Part shown: positions 13,337 to 26,655 of the stretch, in pieces
How the letters are laid out: each line of letters starts with the position of its first letter
How positions within the stretch are numbered: position 1 is the first letter of the stretch
Assembly (NCBI RefSeq): GCF_030272615.1
Contig: NC_081415.1
Span: 417,414,757 to 417,478,756 of the forward strand
Reading direction: 5' to 3'
Source: Cryptomeria japonica
Taxonomy: Eukaryota; Streptophyta; Pinopsida; Cupressales; Cupressaceae
DNA length: 64,000 bases
The notes under the pieces: generated by a model
Seen by the model: only the letters and a program-made list of their open reading frames with translations
The model's database searches: none
What the model was told of the DNA's origin: nothing
Made by a program: the position numbers and the translations under genes

Positions 13337-13479
13337 CCAAATTGTCCACTGACCAAAACATTGAAGGCCCCACCTTGACAAATTTCCCCTAAAATATCCC
13401 CTACCTGCCGGGAAATTGTAGTAGAAAACGCATATCAAATTTTGTGAGTAAGATCTAAAAGCTTTCTATATTTTAAGAA
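13337..13479 (+). other. Short flank between the tandem array and the pararetroviral sequence
   Basis: This stretch starts with a C-rich run and has no similarity to the array. It lies just upstream of a movement-protein-like frame, so it could be the remains of a viral leader or promoter. I see no primer-binding site complementary to tRNA-Met in it. Its function is not supported. Confidence 0.25.
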
Positions 13480-13898
13480 ATGTCAAGTCGTAAGAGTTTA
13501 AATACTAGCATGTCTAGAATTACACCCTTGCATGATATCATTGAGGAAAAGGATGTTATAGTAGATGAAAAAAGGTAGCTTTAAATTTTGTGAGGTCCAT
13601 ATTACTGATCTTTATCCTAAAAAGGGAATAAAAGCTAGGTTAATGACTGCTGTAAGATAGACTAAGTTAAACCTGCAAGTCCAAGGTCAAGGCATTCGTC
13701 TAGTTTATTTACCCTTTATTGATACCAAAGATGTCAAAAGATGGAAAGAAAAGGGATACTTTCATGTGCACTTTTCTTACATAGATATTATTGTTTATCC
13801 ATTATTTAATTATGGCATTGGTGTTGAATATTTTGCTTCTCTAATATACACAAGATGTCAAATTTGGGACCAAGCAATAGTTGCACAATTTAGAGGAG
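13480..13898 (+). pseudogene. Endogenous caulimovirid movement protein, N-terminal part
   Basis: A frame starting at ATG 13480 is broken by a TAG after 33 codons, then continues in another frame with one more stop until the LTR element begins. The second half has the pattern of the 30K-type movement protein of Caulimoviridae: a beta-strand-rich core with a conserved T-R-x2-I-x-D-Q-A-I segment near 13850-13885. In live viruses this protein opens plasmodesmata for cell-to-cell spread. The coding sequence resumes in frame at 26309, on the far side of the 12.4 kb insertion. This copy is decayed, so it is a fossil. I assign it to Caulimoviridae with moderate confidence, helped by the RT and protease downstream; a gymnosperm-type endogenous lineage is an inference. 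Confidence 0.6.
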
Positions 13899-16800
13899 TG
13901 TAATGCCCCACCAGGAAACCTCAAAGGGATTAAGCTATAACTTAAGAATGGAGTGCAATAATTTAATTTTTTTTATAAGATAAACACAACATTAACATAC
14001 AACGAGATATCAACATTTAGATTACATAGCGGAAGACATCAACTAACACCTAAAGAGTTTCCCAACGAGATTACTTAAATTTCATAATTCACCTAACTCA
14101 CACAATTAAACCAATAAGCTGATTATCTTAATAACAAGATAATTCTTAATCAGGATAATTTCTTTCAAAAGATGGAAATATAATTCACAAGATAAGGTTC
14201 ATCCATTAAGATTTATTCATACCCATCATTCATACTTTTCATTGAAATATAAGCCATGCATCTAATATTCTAACACACTAGAATTTCATCATAAACATAT
14301 GAGATATTTTCATGCATACTTAATTTCCTTAACAACAACTGAATATATTCCATTACTCTAAGTTACATTCTTTCACAATCCAATTTACTGCATTTTAAAA
14401 GATGATTGCATACATGCATCTATGATAAATCTCATCTAAACCACTTATGCATTCGATCAAAATGGCATTCATACATGCTAACACTAAACATGAAATATAA
14501 GAAATAAAAGCATCACATAACACCAAGATGATCTCGGAGTTCACCCCTAAAGGGCTACATCTCAAGGTCTGCTCAACTGCAAGACCCCTCTGATAATTAA
14601 TAAAGTTAAGAATACATTAGGTTACACCATTACAATCCGGCCATCAAGGTGAAACATAATCAATATACAAACGACCAAATCGGTCAATAAATATATAAAT
14701 GATCCCTGAAAAGAAAAGGATCTAGCTAAACATAATCAAAGCTAATACAAAGGTCCATTGGAGCATCCACAAAACTAAGTCATCACCACCCAAGGTCTAA
14801 CATGAAACCAAGTACTCACAAGGGTATAGACAATAGGATGACCGAAAAACGTGCTCCTAACATGACAAAATGACAACACACTAGCGAACGTAAGGACAAG
14901 TGTCATCACGCAACCTAGTATGGTTACCATGGCAGGTCTTCATAGGTTCAAGCCCCATACACTGGTTACCCTGGCAACCTAATCTGAGCCTCTGGCCCAT
15001 CCAAGCCTCATGTGGACCCACACCTCCTCTTGTGAAGACAAGGATGATGGTTTGCCGTTTCAGTCCTTCTCAGAGCATGTCGAGTCTGTGTTAGCACTCG
15101 TCCCATGTGTGAGGCACAAGTATCTTACTTAGAGATTAACATTCAAATCTACTGTTAGGTTATCACTTATTAGACTCACTTTCGATGGGTTACCCAATAG
15201 CCATTTTGGGCGCGGCCCCCAATCGAAAGCCACTTTCCTATATGACACTAGACTATTCTCAAGCGACCTCAGACATCAAGGACACACATGGTCAAGCCTA
15301 CGGAATTTAAAAAAGAGGGAACAACCATCTAGTCAAACACGACTCAAAAGAGGTACACTACTGATGGTACTCTAACCAGAGACCTGACCAACTATGGTCA
15401 ACCACGAATCATCATTCGACACCCAAACAAAGGATATGACCAATTACGACACTACCACAAAATAATAGTCAACTCGAAACCAAGGACTGAAACAGGTACC
15501 CCAAATCAATCCATATGACAGGGTCCTATCAAACAAAGCACGACTTGCCATTATTTAAACAAAAGCGAATACAGAAATTAAACTCGCATAGGCAATATCC
15601 AGTAGATATAATCTTTTCTGAATTGATCTAAACGTTAAAAGTCGATCACATTTTCTACATGATCTATATTAGACTGTAGTTATCTACCTCATCTAGGTAT
15701 AGGTTGTTCTTGGTTTTCTAACTCTCTAAGGTTCATTGCATCGAACACATATAATAAGCCATAATGAATTCTTAAACCAAATTCACATGAATATAATCAG
15801 ACAACCATTAACCAATTAAATAAGATATTTAATCTTCAATTAAAACATCATTGACATATTGGTTCAAAATAAATCCTACACATTTGTCTTTTCCAGAACC
15901 AATTTACACTATACAGATGAAGGAAATATACATATTTAGGGAAGCCAAATAAAGAAAATTCATTCCCATATTAACAGATTGCACTTAATAAAAACATCAT
16001 TGATATTCTCTTTTGAAATAAAATAACTCAATCTCACTTCTTCAAATAAGTATATAGTTTCCAAAAATGGAAATATACCCTTAGAAAGGAGCTATAACAA
16101 AATAGGTAAACATTTTCCAAATTAACATAATATTTTAATTCCACAAAAACCTATTAACACAGGGGTTAATTTCCAAGAATTAACAACTAATAAATATTTG
16201 ATTTTATTCTTTTTTTTCAATTTGCAAATGCCTATATTAGTTCCTTGCAAATACATCAAAATGCAATTTAACCAATTAACATATATATTAATTACTCATT
16301 AATTAATTATATACATTAACTAATAATCTAATGAATAACATTTAACATTAAAACATTATCATTAAATAATATTAAATTGTCTCATTAAATAATATTAAAT
16401 TGTTATATTTTTTTTTATTTAAAAAAAAAATATTAAAAAAAAAAATGAATTTTAAAAGCGAAATTTTAATAGGGTGAATGGGGAGTCGGGCCCACCTCCC
16501 CCCCTTTCACGGGGGTTAGGGCCAGCCGTGCCCTAGCCACAGTGGCGCCACCGCGGTGGGCGGAGGACCTGCGGCTCCCACGCGGGGAACGCAGCGTCCT
16601 ACGACCACCGCGGGGGTCGCCGCTCCCTGAGGCCATCGCGGCGGGGACGCAGAGACTGCGGCCGAAGCGGGGGTCGCAATGAGCTGCAGCCACTACGGCT
16701 ACCTCCAGCTGTGGCCTGCGCAGGGGGGAGGAGGAGGCGGGTGGAGCTCCGCTCCCCGCCCTCCGAACCCCAACAAAATTTATTTATTTATTTTTTTAAC

Positions 16801-18240
16801 ATGCACAGTTCGATTTTTTTTTAAAACAACAAATCGAATTTATTTTATAAATTTCGATTTACAATAAAATCAAGTTTATATGAAATATGTTTTGGTTTCA
16901 TATTTTTTTTGATGGGTATTCTTCCTTCCAAACACAAATGGGTTTCAAACACCCAAAATAAATTGAGGAATAACAAAAACCCCAAATAAATTTTCCAACA
17001 AAACCCATATTTGGGCACAAAGGGACCATTTTGATCACAATGATTCAACCATATTATATATATTTTTTCTTGAAAAACACAAGCTAATGAGCATAGTTCT
17101 AAACCCACAAATCCAAATTAATTCTAAAATCAATTTGAAAGATTTATTTTTTTAACAACAAGCATTTTCCTTTCAACCAACAGTCCATTTCTTTGGCAAC
17201 AAGGAAGACAAATAAGGTAATTCCTACCTCCATATGCAATCCTAGAAGAGATTTGAAGGAGAGCCCAACCTGCAAGCTCCAAAAACCTTCTTCCTCCCAA
17301 AACCCCCAATTTTTGCATCCAAAATATTCTCCAAAAAAATTCAATCCCCCATTTTTTTTCCCAAAAGTCTAGGTTATATGGGAAAGGTTGACCAAAAATT
17401 TCATTTTTGGAATTAAAATTTTTATTTAAAATAATTCACAAAAATAATTCTTTTAAACTATATCAACAAATTAAACTTGCCTTTCAAATTTAAAATTGAT
17501 TTTCTCAATTAATTCAATTTAACCTTTCTATTTCGAAAATGCCATGAAGATAAAAATTAATTCTATTTCAATTAAATTTAAATCTTTCATTTCATAAGCA
17601 TAAACATAAAGCATTTAATATTTAAAATTAACTATTTAATTGAACTTGCTCCCAATTTAAATCAAGCAATTCAAATCAATGATAAATCACATAAAGAAAT
17701 CTTGTTTAATTTAGTCCATTAATCTTTAATGCACAAACACATATTTAATCAAATTAAATACTAAGGACTAATTAATCAATTTAACCATACACACCAAACA
17801 CACAAACCAAGAAGGTCAACCAGACAGATGACTTGCAAACCCAAATAAAAAGGGAATACCAACGACGACTGGCGATGCTTACTTGAGCACAACTATGGTC
17901 AACTAGGGTCTTACGACCACCTAATCCAACTCTAAGGATTAAAGAGGTACACTCAAACCTACAAATCTAGGTGAAGACGAACCTCACACTCATGCAGTGT
18001 TGTACCTGAAATCTCCTGCAACCAAGAGTCATACATGCATACATATATAAACTTAATGAAAGTGTTAGCCTGATATTAATACCACGAAATAGGAACACTA
18101 AACAACTTGCATACAACTGGTGCGAAAACCACATTAACAGATATGCACTAAATCAACACATCTGACTATAATCATTATATTATGATAAACTAACCTAGAT
18201 TAAACCAAGATTAGAAATTGATTAGGGCAGGGGTACTACA
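13899..18240 (-). repeat. LARD 3' LTR (element orientation)
   Basis: This 4342 bp direct repeat is colinear with 21959-26303. Differences are scattered and mostly transitions, plus a few small indels: for example about 15 bp present near 17440 but absent from the other copy, and about 18 bp missing near 17333 relative to 25390-25410. It starts with TG and ends with CA. Most of it is AT-rich and non-coding, with a GC-rich island at about 16480-16775. No convincing open frame is present; those crossing the island exist only because of its base composition. Confidence 0.9.
16480..16775. repeat. CpG-rich island in the LARD LTR (left copy)
   Basis: About 300 bp of GC- and CpG-rich sequence is flanked by poly-A/T runs. 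It contains repeated (G)CGGGG and GGTCGCCGC words and short inverted repeats. The same island, with substitutions, lies at 24535-24835 in the other LTR. In element orientation it begins about 1.45 kb into the LTR, where promoter or RNA-structure functions are possible, but nothing in the sequence proves either. Confidence 0.6.
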
Positions 18241-18254
18241 TTCTTCCCCCCTAG
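18241..18254 (-). promoter_or_regulatory. Polypurine tract of the LARD
   Basis: The minus strand reads CTAGGGGGGAAGAA immediately before the LTR start TGTAGTACC. In LTR elements this tract resists RNase H and primes plus-strand DNA synthesis. Its position touching the LTR fixes the element's orientation. Confidence 0.85.
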
Positions 18255-21200
18255 GTTCCGACTTACTCCTGGAAGTTGTAAGGCTAGATGGAGAACATGT
18301 CGTACGCACCAGCCCTGAAACTCATTCAACAAAGATCAAATTGCACATAGAAATCTTTTCATAAATAATTGAAACATTATTGCTAATTCCTCTACGAATG
18401 CCATTACCCATTGGCAAGATACATCTAAATCCATACATTTCTTATAACATTCTAGAAATTATCCACAATCATAGCAGAGAAACAAGAATTTTCTCCCTTT
18501 CATTACACCAAATTAAAGCATTAAAAGAGGTACACAACAGTTACCATAATCATCTACCAAAAATGACAAGAAAACATGCCATCATGATCAATTTCTTTTA
18601 CCAATCCATCTTTTTCATAAAACTTTATCTCATAGAACTAGCTTTAAATATCAATTTCTACAACCAAATTAACTTTCATGAAATAAGAGCAATGTAAATA
18701 ACTCAATTGTTTACACTTGCCAGACATAAGGAAACCTTTCCAAAGACTATGTCCCATAACATAGTGACAAGTTAACACAATTTACTCCATGATACAAATA
18801 ATAACCATCCACATAACTGGAATGCATAACTCAAAAGGCCACATGTGAGCATGTCTAATGCTCGGTCAAAGATAACATGCATGATCAGCATCTCTATGAC
18901 TGATCTCAGAACAACAATATGATCATAAATATCCAATATCTCACTCAAGGCTCGATGGTGCTAGGCACACCATAGCGGTGCTACCTTCCATACAAGACCC
19001 TAGTGAACATCCCTTGTTGAGTAAGGTGGTTAGCCTCCAAGAGATAGTCACCACACATAGGTAGGTAGTGGGTCCTAGCTGCAACATAGCCTCACATACC
19101 CCCATCCTCAAGGTTCCTTACGTCCACTTCCTCATACACACTCTACCAAATCCGTATCATACATCCTTGGAGAGGAATTTCACATTTCAACACAAGACCA
19201 ACATACAAAAACAATAAGGATAAACCAATTTAGCCACAAAATTACAGATGAGTAAAGATAATAAATCATCAATTCCAATAGTAAGGCAAGAAAATAATCC
19301 AGAATTTGCAACACCAAATCAAATATGCAAAAGATCACAAGCTCATGGCTAAACCTTCATAGTCAAAGTAAAATAAATTGCTGATCCCCAAAGAAATAAT
19401 AAGAATATCACAACTGCACATAACATCACTATGTGACTAGCGTCTAGCCACCAACGAGGAAGGAAGGAACAATTGACTAGCTATTGCAGTAGCTCATCAT
19501 GTGGTGCGACATAGTCACACTACCCACATGGCATGGCGGTGTGCACCTCGACATCACCCCGCATCACGTCATCACGCGGCATGGCAATACCCCAAGTGGA
19601 GAAAACACGCAATGGACGTATCCCGCATGGTAGTGTATCTCACGAAAACAAGCACGTGCAAGTCACGTCCCGCATAGCGACGTATCTAGAAGGATACTCG
19701 CTGTAGCCAGAGGTATACATGACTAGGGTCCACCCACATTCCCACCAACACATACCAACTGACAGCTCATGTGGATAAACCTACCTTTCATGAAGACAAG
19801 GCAAAGGATCCTCCAAATTACACCATCACTATACACAAGAATCACCATCAATATGCTCAAATAAAGGAGAGGAATAGGCTGTCACATATAAACCTATAAA
19901 TAGATTCATCAAAAGGGAAAGTATTGAGTACACCTTTGATACAGTTTAATAGTACAACTATATCATTCCTCAAAGTAGAGAAGCTAAAGTCACTTTGTGC
20001 CAACATTACTCGTACACCAATCCATACTATTCAAGGAACGGTTACTTCGAATACTACCCCTTAACATACTGAGTTACCCACAACCCGAGGTTTGGTACTC
20101 AGTAGGGAAACAAATAAGCAACATCACATAAATAGTATGGTTTCCCATACTCATAAGCAACATATCCTCCATGGTTGATTACTTCACCAATCCATGGGCA
20201 CATATAATAAGTACTGGTTTCTTACAATACACACGAATACACCAGTACTGGTTTAGTCACAATTTACGGGGAGTACTTTTCAGTACGTTAACATCTATTC
20301 AAGGAAGATTTTAATTATGCTTTCCACATGAATAACTGAATAAAGTTTACTCTAGATTTGGGTACTGAAATTATTAACAGTTCACAATTACATAAGGAAA
20401 TAACATCATTCCTATATCTTTCTCTAATCTCACTAAGCATTCGTAACTAAATTACTAGCTATGCAAATTCTTTTCCCAAAGAGGACTTTCATCTTTCAAT
20501 ATGAAGCCAAAATGCAATAGTACAATTTCACATGTTTTATAAACATTCTATTTAAATCAATGCATTCTTTAATACCATTTCTAAAAATCTGATACCCTAG
20601 GCAAAGAGAAGGGGAAAGAGAATTTGATAACCAAACTATTTCCTACAAAGACACAAGATCAATCAAGATCACACTATAATATAAAATTTCTCACTATAAG
20701 CCTATCATTTCAATTGCACGGTTTTCATTTCGCTACCATTTAGAAGAATGCCAATTGGACTACATGACATCCCCAATTATTATGGTTGCAACAGAAGGTT
20801 CTAGTTTTCCAACCAACAGAGATCAAAATAGGCAATCTTTTCGATAATACCAGACCTCTTGAAAACACTCACTTATTCTTAATACAATACAGACACATGT
20901 CATAATTTTGCAACCTATCATTTAAAGATCAGATTATGATCAGAAGGTAAGCGAGGAGCTATCAACTAAATAATACATCTTAATGCATGCACATCAAACA
21001 AGCTTTTCATTCACACTTCCTAAACACATTAAGGTAATTACATATACCCAAAAGCGAGTTCAATGGAGCATTTGCTAAAATAGATCCTCAATCAAACTGG
21101 TTTAATGCAACACATAAAACAATCTTTCGGGGAACACATTAATACTCTCTCAAAGCTACAATAACATGCTCCTTTTAATACTTCTTCTACACACCAAGTA

Positions 21201-21944
21201 GTTTCACATAATTCAACTATTCGCATATTAATGCACCTCACTTAAGAAAAAATTTAATTATTTTACTCCTACAAAATACACATGGAGAATTCTTTAAACG
21301 TACACATACAATTTTCTCCCAATAATCAAATGATCTTTTAAACCCGTAGCCCCTTTATTATCTAAACACACAGACACGTCATAGGGTTCACACAAGGGTT
21401 CAAGAAGTCACAACCTTTCTCTTGCAAAAAGAAATCTCATATCAGAGATAATTACACACATCCCAAACATTTTTAATTTCTAGAAAGAGAGAGAGAGAGG
21501 AGGAAGGGCGATAATCATTCAATTTGCTACAAAATAAGCATTCAATATTTACCATACTAGTCCTTTAGGTGGACAACACTAAGCTAGATCATAATCTTAA
21601 ACAAGCACAAATCGCACTTTCAGATTCAAGACAAGCACTGACCAACCCAAATGGAATAGTCTAAAGAGTACAACACTCAATAAGGGAAGGTTCATACGAC
21701 TCTCTTTCAGAGTATGAGTAATCATAGACCAAGACATCAATAAGCACACCAAGCACATATAATCACTCAAAACACCAACATCAAGAAGGTGAGAACAAGG
21801 TGTGAACACACACGTTACACACAAGTTAAGGTTTGCTCAATCACTCATATACAAAAAGGAGGACAAGCATGCACATAGGGTCGATACACCTCAGACCAAC
21901 AGAGGGCACATGCAACACCAGAGATCCCAGTGTTTGCAACATGG
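18255..21944 (-). other. LARD interior, non-coding
   Basis: About 3.7 kb with no gag, protease, RT, RNase H or integrase signature in any frame; the longest frames are about 100 codons and look random. Visible features are a moderately GC-rich patch at about 19490-19720 with repeated CCCGCAT and GTATCT words, a cluster of GTACTGGTTT-type words at about 20040-20290, and a GA run at 21482-21500. In LARDs the interior is conserved as RNA, perhaps for packaging; that cannot be tested from one copy. Confidence 0.7.
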
Positions 21945-21956
21945 GCTCTGATACCA
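21945..21956 (-). promoter_or_regulatory. Primer-binding site of the LARD (initiator tRNA-Met)
   Basis: The minus strand reads TGGTATCAGAGC, the standard 12-base match to the 3' end of plant tRNA-iMet. It lies two bases inside the 5' LTR. The same site with the same spacing recurs at 48960 and 52563 in the two other elements whose primer sites are visible. Confidence 0.95.
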
Positions 21957-21958
21957 AA

Positions 21959-24900
21959 TGTAATGCCTCGCCAGGAAACCCCAAAGGGATTAAGCTATAA
22001 CTTAAGAATGGAATGCAATAATTTTTATTTTTTTTAAGATAAACACAACATTAACATACAACGAGATATCAACATTCAGATTACATAGCGGAAGACATCA
22101 ACTAACACCTAAAGAGTTTCCCAACGAGATTACCTAAATTTCACAATTCACTTAACTCACACAATTAAACCAATAAGCTGATTATCTTAATAACGAGATA
22201 ATTCTTAATCAGGATAATTTCTTTCAAAAGATGGAAATATAATTCACAAGATAAGGTTCATCCATTAAGATTTATTCATACCCATCATTCATACTTTTCA
22301 TTGAAATATAAGCCATGCATCTAATATTCTAACACACAAGAATTTCATCATAAACATATGAGATCTTTTCATGCATACTTAATTTCCTTAACAACAACTG
22401 AATATATTCCATTACTCTAAGTTACATTATTTCACAGTCCAATTTACTGCATTTTAAAAGATGATTGCATACATGCATCTATGATAAATCTCATCTAAAC
22501 CACTTATGCATTCGATCAAAATGGCATTCATACATGCTAACACTAAACATGAAATATAAGAAATAAAAGCATCACATAACACCAAGATGATCTCGGAGTT
22601 CACCCCTAAAGGGCTACATCTCTGGGTCTGCTCAACTGCAAGACCCCTCTGATAATTAATAAAGTTAAGAATACATTAGGTTACACCATTACAATCCGGC
22701 CATCGAGGCGAAACATAATCAATATACAAACAACTGCATCGGTCAATAAATACATAAACGATCCCTGAAAAGAAAAGGATCTTGTTGAACATAATCAAAG
22801 CTAATACAAAGGTCCATTGGAGCATCCACAAAACTGAGTCATCACCACCCAAGGTCTAACATGAAACCAAGTACTCACAAGGGTATAGACAATAGGATGA
22901 CCCACAAACGTGCTCCTAACAGGACAAAACGACAACACACTAGCGAACGTAAGGACAAGTGTCATCACACAACCTCGTATGGTTACCATGGTAGGTCTTC
23001 ATAGGTTTCAGCCCCATACACTGGTTACCCTAGCAACCTAATCCGAGCCTTCAGCCCATCCAAGCCTCATGTGGACCCACACCTCCTCTCGTGAAGACAA
23101 GGATGATGGTTTGCCATTTCATGCCTTCTCACAGCATGTCAAGTCTGTGTTAGCACTCGTCCCATGTGTGAGGCACAATTAATTTACTTAGAGATTAACA
23201 TTCAAATCTACTATTAGGTTATCACTTATTAGACTCACTTTCGATGGGTTACCCAATAGCCACTTTGGGCACGACCCTCAATCGAAAGCCACTTTCCCAT
23301 ACGACACTAGACTATTCTCAAGCGACCTCAGACATCAAGGACACACATGGTCAAGCCAACAGAATTCAAAAAGGAGGGAACAACCATCTTGTCAAACACA
23401 ACTCAAAAGAGGTACACTACTGATGATACTCTAACCAGAGACCTGACCAACTATGGTCAACCATGAATCATCATTCGACACCCACACAAAGGATATGACC
23501 AATTAAGACACTACCACAAAACAACAGTCAACTCGGAACCAAGGACTGAAACAGGTACCCCAAATCAATCCATACGACAGGGTCCTATCAAACAAAGCAC
23601 GACTTGCCATTATTTAAACAAAAGCGAATACAGAAATTAAACTCGCATAGGCAATATCTAGCAGATATAATCTTTTCTTAATTGATGTAAACGTTAAAAG
23701 TCGATCATGTTTTCTACATGATCTATATTAGACTGCAGTTATCTACCTCATCTAGGCATAGGTTGTTCTTGGTTTTCTAACTCTCTAAGGTTCATTGCAT
23801 CGAACACACATAATAAGCCATAATGAATTCTTAAACCAAATTCACATGAATATAATCAGACAACCATTAACCAATTAAATAAGATATTTAATCTTCAATT
23901 AAAACATCATTGACATACTGGTTCAAAATAAATCCTACACATTTGTCTTTTCCAAAACCAATTTACACTATACAGATCAAGGAAATATACATATTTAGGG
24001 AAGCCAAATAAAGAAAATTCATTCCCATATTAACAGATTGCACTTAATAAAAACATCATTGATATTCTCTTTTGAAATAAAATAACTCAATCTCACTTCT
24101 TCAAATAAGTATATAGTTTCCAAAAATGGAAATATACCCTTAGAAAGGAGCTATAACAAAATAGGTAAACATTTTCTGAATTAACATAATATTTTAATTC
24201 CACAAAAACCTATTAACATAGGGGTTAATTTCCAAGAATTAACAACTAATAAATATTTGATTTTATTCTTTCTTTTCAATTTGCAAATGCCTATATTAGT
24301 TCCTTGCAAATACATCAAAATGCAATTTAACTTATTAACATATATATTAATTACTCATTAATTAATTATATACATTAATTAATAAATTAATGAATAACAT
24401 TTAACATTAAAACATTATCATTAAATAATATTAAATTGTCTCATTAAATAATATTAAATTGTTATATTTTTTTTTATTTAAAAAAAAAATATTAAAAAAA
24501 AAAAAGAATTTTGAAAGCAAAATTTTAATAGGGCGAATGGGGAGTCGGGCCCACCTCCCCCCCTTTGATGGGTCTTAGGGCTAGCCATACCCTAGCCGCA
24601 GCGGCGCCACCGCGGTGGGCGCAGGACCTATGGTTCCCACGCGGGGAATGCAGCGCCCTGCGGCCACCGCAGGGGTCACCGCACCTTGCGGCCATCGCGG
24701 TGGGGACGCAAAGACTGGGGTCGCTGCCGGGGTCGCAATGAGTTGCGGCCACTGCTGCTACCCGCCGGCTATGGCTTGTGCATGGGGGAGGAGGAGGTGA
24801 GTGGAGCTCCGCTCCCCGCCCTCCGAACCCCAACAAAATTTATTTATTTATTTTTTTAACATGCACAGTTCAATTTTTTTTTAAAACAACAAATCGAATT

Positions 24901-26303
24901 TATTTTATAAATTTTGATTTACAATAAAATCAGGTTTATATGAAATATGTTTTGGTTTCATATTTTTTTTAATGGGTATTCTTCCTTCCAAACACAAATG
25001 GGTTTCAAACACCCAAAATAAATTGAGGAATAACAAAAACCCCAAATAAATTTTCCAACAAAACCCATTTTTGGGCACAAAGGGACCATTTTCATCACAA
25101 TGATTCAACCATATTATATTTTTTTTTTCCTGAAGAACACAAGCTAATGAGCATAGTTCTAAACCCACAAATCCAAATTAATTCTAAAATCAATTTGAAA
25201 GATTTATTTTTTTAAAAACAAGCATTTTCCTTTCAACCAACAGTCCATTTCTTTGGCAACAAGGAAGACAAATAAGGTAATTCCTACCTCCATATGCAAT
25301 CCTAGAAGAGATTTGAAGGAGAGCCCAACTTGCAAGCTCCAAAAACCTTCTTCCTCTCAAAACCCCCAATTTTTGCATCCAAAATATTCTCCAAAAATAT
25401 TTTTCTCCAAAAAGATTCAATCCCCCATTTTTTTTCCCAAAAGTCTAGGTTATATGGGAAAGGTTGACCAAAAATTTCATTTTTGGAATTAAAATTTTTA
25501 TTTAAAATAATTCTTTTAAACTATATCAACAAATTAAACTTGCCTTTCAAATTTAAAATTGATTTTCTCAATTAATTCAATTTAACCTTTCTATTTCGAA
25601 AAGGCCATGAAGATAAAAATTAATTCTATTTCAATTAAATTTAAATCTTTCATTTCATAAGCATAAACATAAAGCATTTATTATTTAAAATTAACTATTT
25701 AATTGAACTTGCTCCCAATTTAAATCGAGTAATTCAAATTAACAATAAATCACATAAAGAAATCCTGTTTAATTTAGTCCATTAATCTTTAATGCACAAA
25801 CACATATTTAATCAAATTAAATACTAAGGACTAATTAATCAATTTAACCATACACACCAAACACGCAAACCAAGAAGGTCAACCAGACAGACGACTCACA
25901 AACCCAAACAAAAAGGGAATACCGACGACGACTGGCGATGCTTACTTGAGCACGACTATGGTCAACTAGGGTCTTACGACCACCTAATCCAACTCTAAGG
26001 ATTAAAGAGGTACACTCAAACCTGCAAATCCAGGTGAAGACGAACCTCACACTCATGCGGCGTTGTACCTGAAATCTCCTACAACCAAGAGTCATACATG
26101 CATACATATATAAACTTAATGAAAGCGTTAGCCCGATATTAATACCACAAAATAGGAACACTAAACAACTTGCATACAACTGGTGTCAAAACCACATTAA
26201 CAGATATGCACTAAATCAACACATCTGACTATAATCATTATATTATGATAAACTAACCAAGATTAAACCAAGATTAGAAATTGATTAGGGCAGGTGTACT
26301 ACA
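21959..26303 (-). repeat. LARD 5' LTR (element orientation)
   Basis: This 4345 bp partner of the repeat at 13899-18240 runs from TGTAATGCC to GTACTACA. It would contain the element's promoter, but I cannot single out a TATA box with confidence in such AT-rich DNA. It is followed directly by the AGGAG duplication and by resumed pararetroviral coding sequence. Confidence 0.9.
24535..24835. repeat. CpG-rich island in the LARD LTR (right copy)
   Basis: This is the counterpart of 16480-16775, in the same place within the LTR. It carries visibly more C-to-T and G-to-A differences from its partner than the neighbouring AT-rich LTR sequence, as expected from decay of methylated CpG sites. Confidence 0.6.
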
Positions 26304-26308
26304 AGGAG

Positions 26309-26655
26309 TCTTATATCCTGAAAGGGGTGATTGGAAAATGGTTGAAAGACCAAATTTCACAATTTCTCTTGATGATATATATTTTTTCTCTTCTTTTCAT
26401 TCTGCTTGAAGTCAAAGGCATAGATTACAACCTAAATCAATTTATACGACTATTGGAGGTAGATGCATATATCGTCTACTAAATACTATTTTCCCTCCAT
26501 CAAATTTCCCATCAGGAGTGTCTTACCCAGAAGGAAATAATAAGTTGTTAGATTATGGTAGACACATTGATTATGAAGGATTTCATATTGGTTTTCCTAT
26601 TCTAGAAAAGCTTATTCAATATTTAGACACACCTCCTCACACATTTTATCTTTAA
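26309..26655 (+). pseudogene. Endogenous caulimovirid movement protein, C-terminal part
   Basis: This continues, in the frame interrupted at 13898, on the far side of the LARD and its duplicated AGGAG. The first 70 bases carry the conserved P-N-F-x-I-S-L-D-D type stretch of the 30K movement core. At least one frame change and several stops follow. It ends near a TAA at about 26653. The clean continuation across the insertion shows that the LARD entered an existing viral copy. Confidence 0.55.

Larger units (their letters stand above)
13899..26303 (-). mobile_element. LARD-type non-autonomous LTR retrotransposon, complete, 12.4 kb
   Basis: The outer ends are TGTAATGCC... and ...GTACTACA on the plus strand. 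The direct repeats are 13899-18240 and 21959-26303 (4342 and 4345 bp). A 5 bp duplication, AGGAG, flanks it at 13894-13898 and 26304-26308. The complement of the plant initiator-tRNA-Met primer site (GCTCTGATACCA) lies two bases from the right-hand LTR, and a purine tract (on the minus strand) abuts the left one, so the element reads on the minus strand. The 3.7 kb interior has no gag or pol. LTRs of about 4.4 kb around a conserved non-coding interior of about 3.5 kb is the published definition of a LARD. It must have been mobilised by a partner's proteins, probably a Ty3/Gypsy element; that last point is inference. Confidence 0.9.

Noticed and set aside
16466-16867. Frames on both strands in the GC-rich island of the LARD LTR (also 24525-24836)
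   Set aside because: Stop-poor because GC-rich; Ala/Gly/Arg/Pro-rich, not conserved in frame between the two LTR copies, and no domain.
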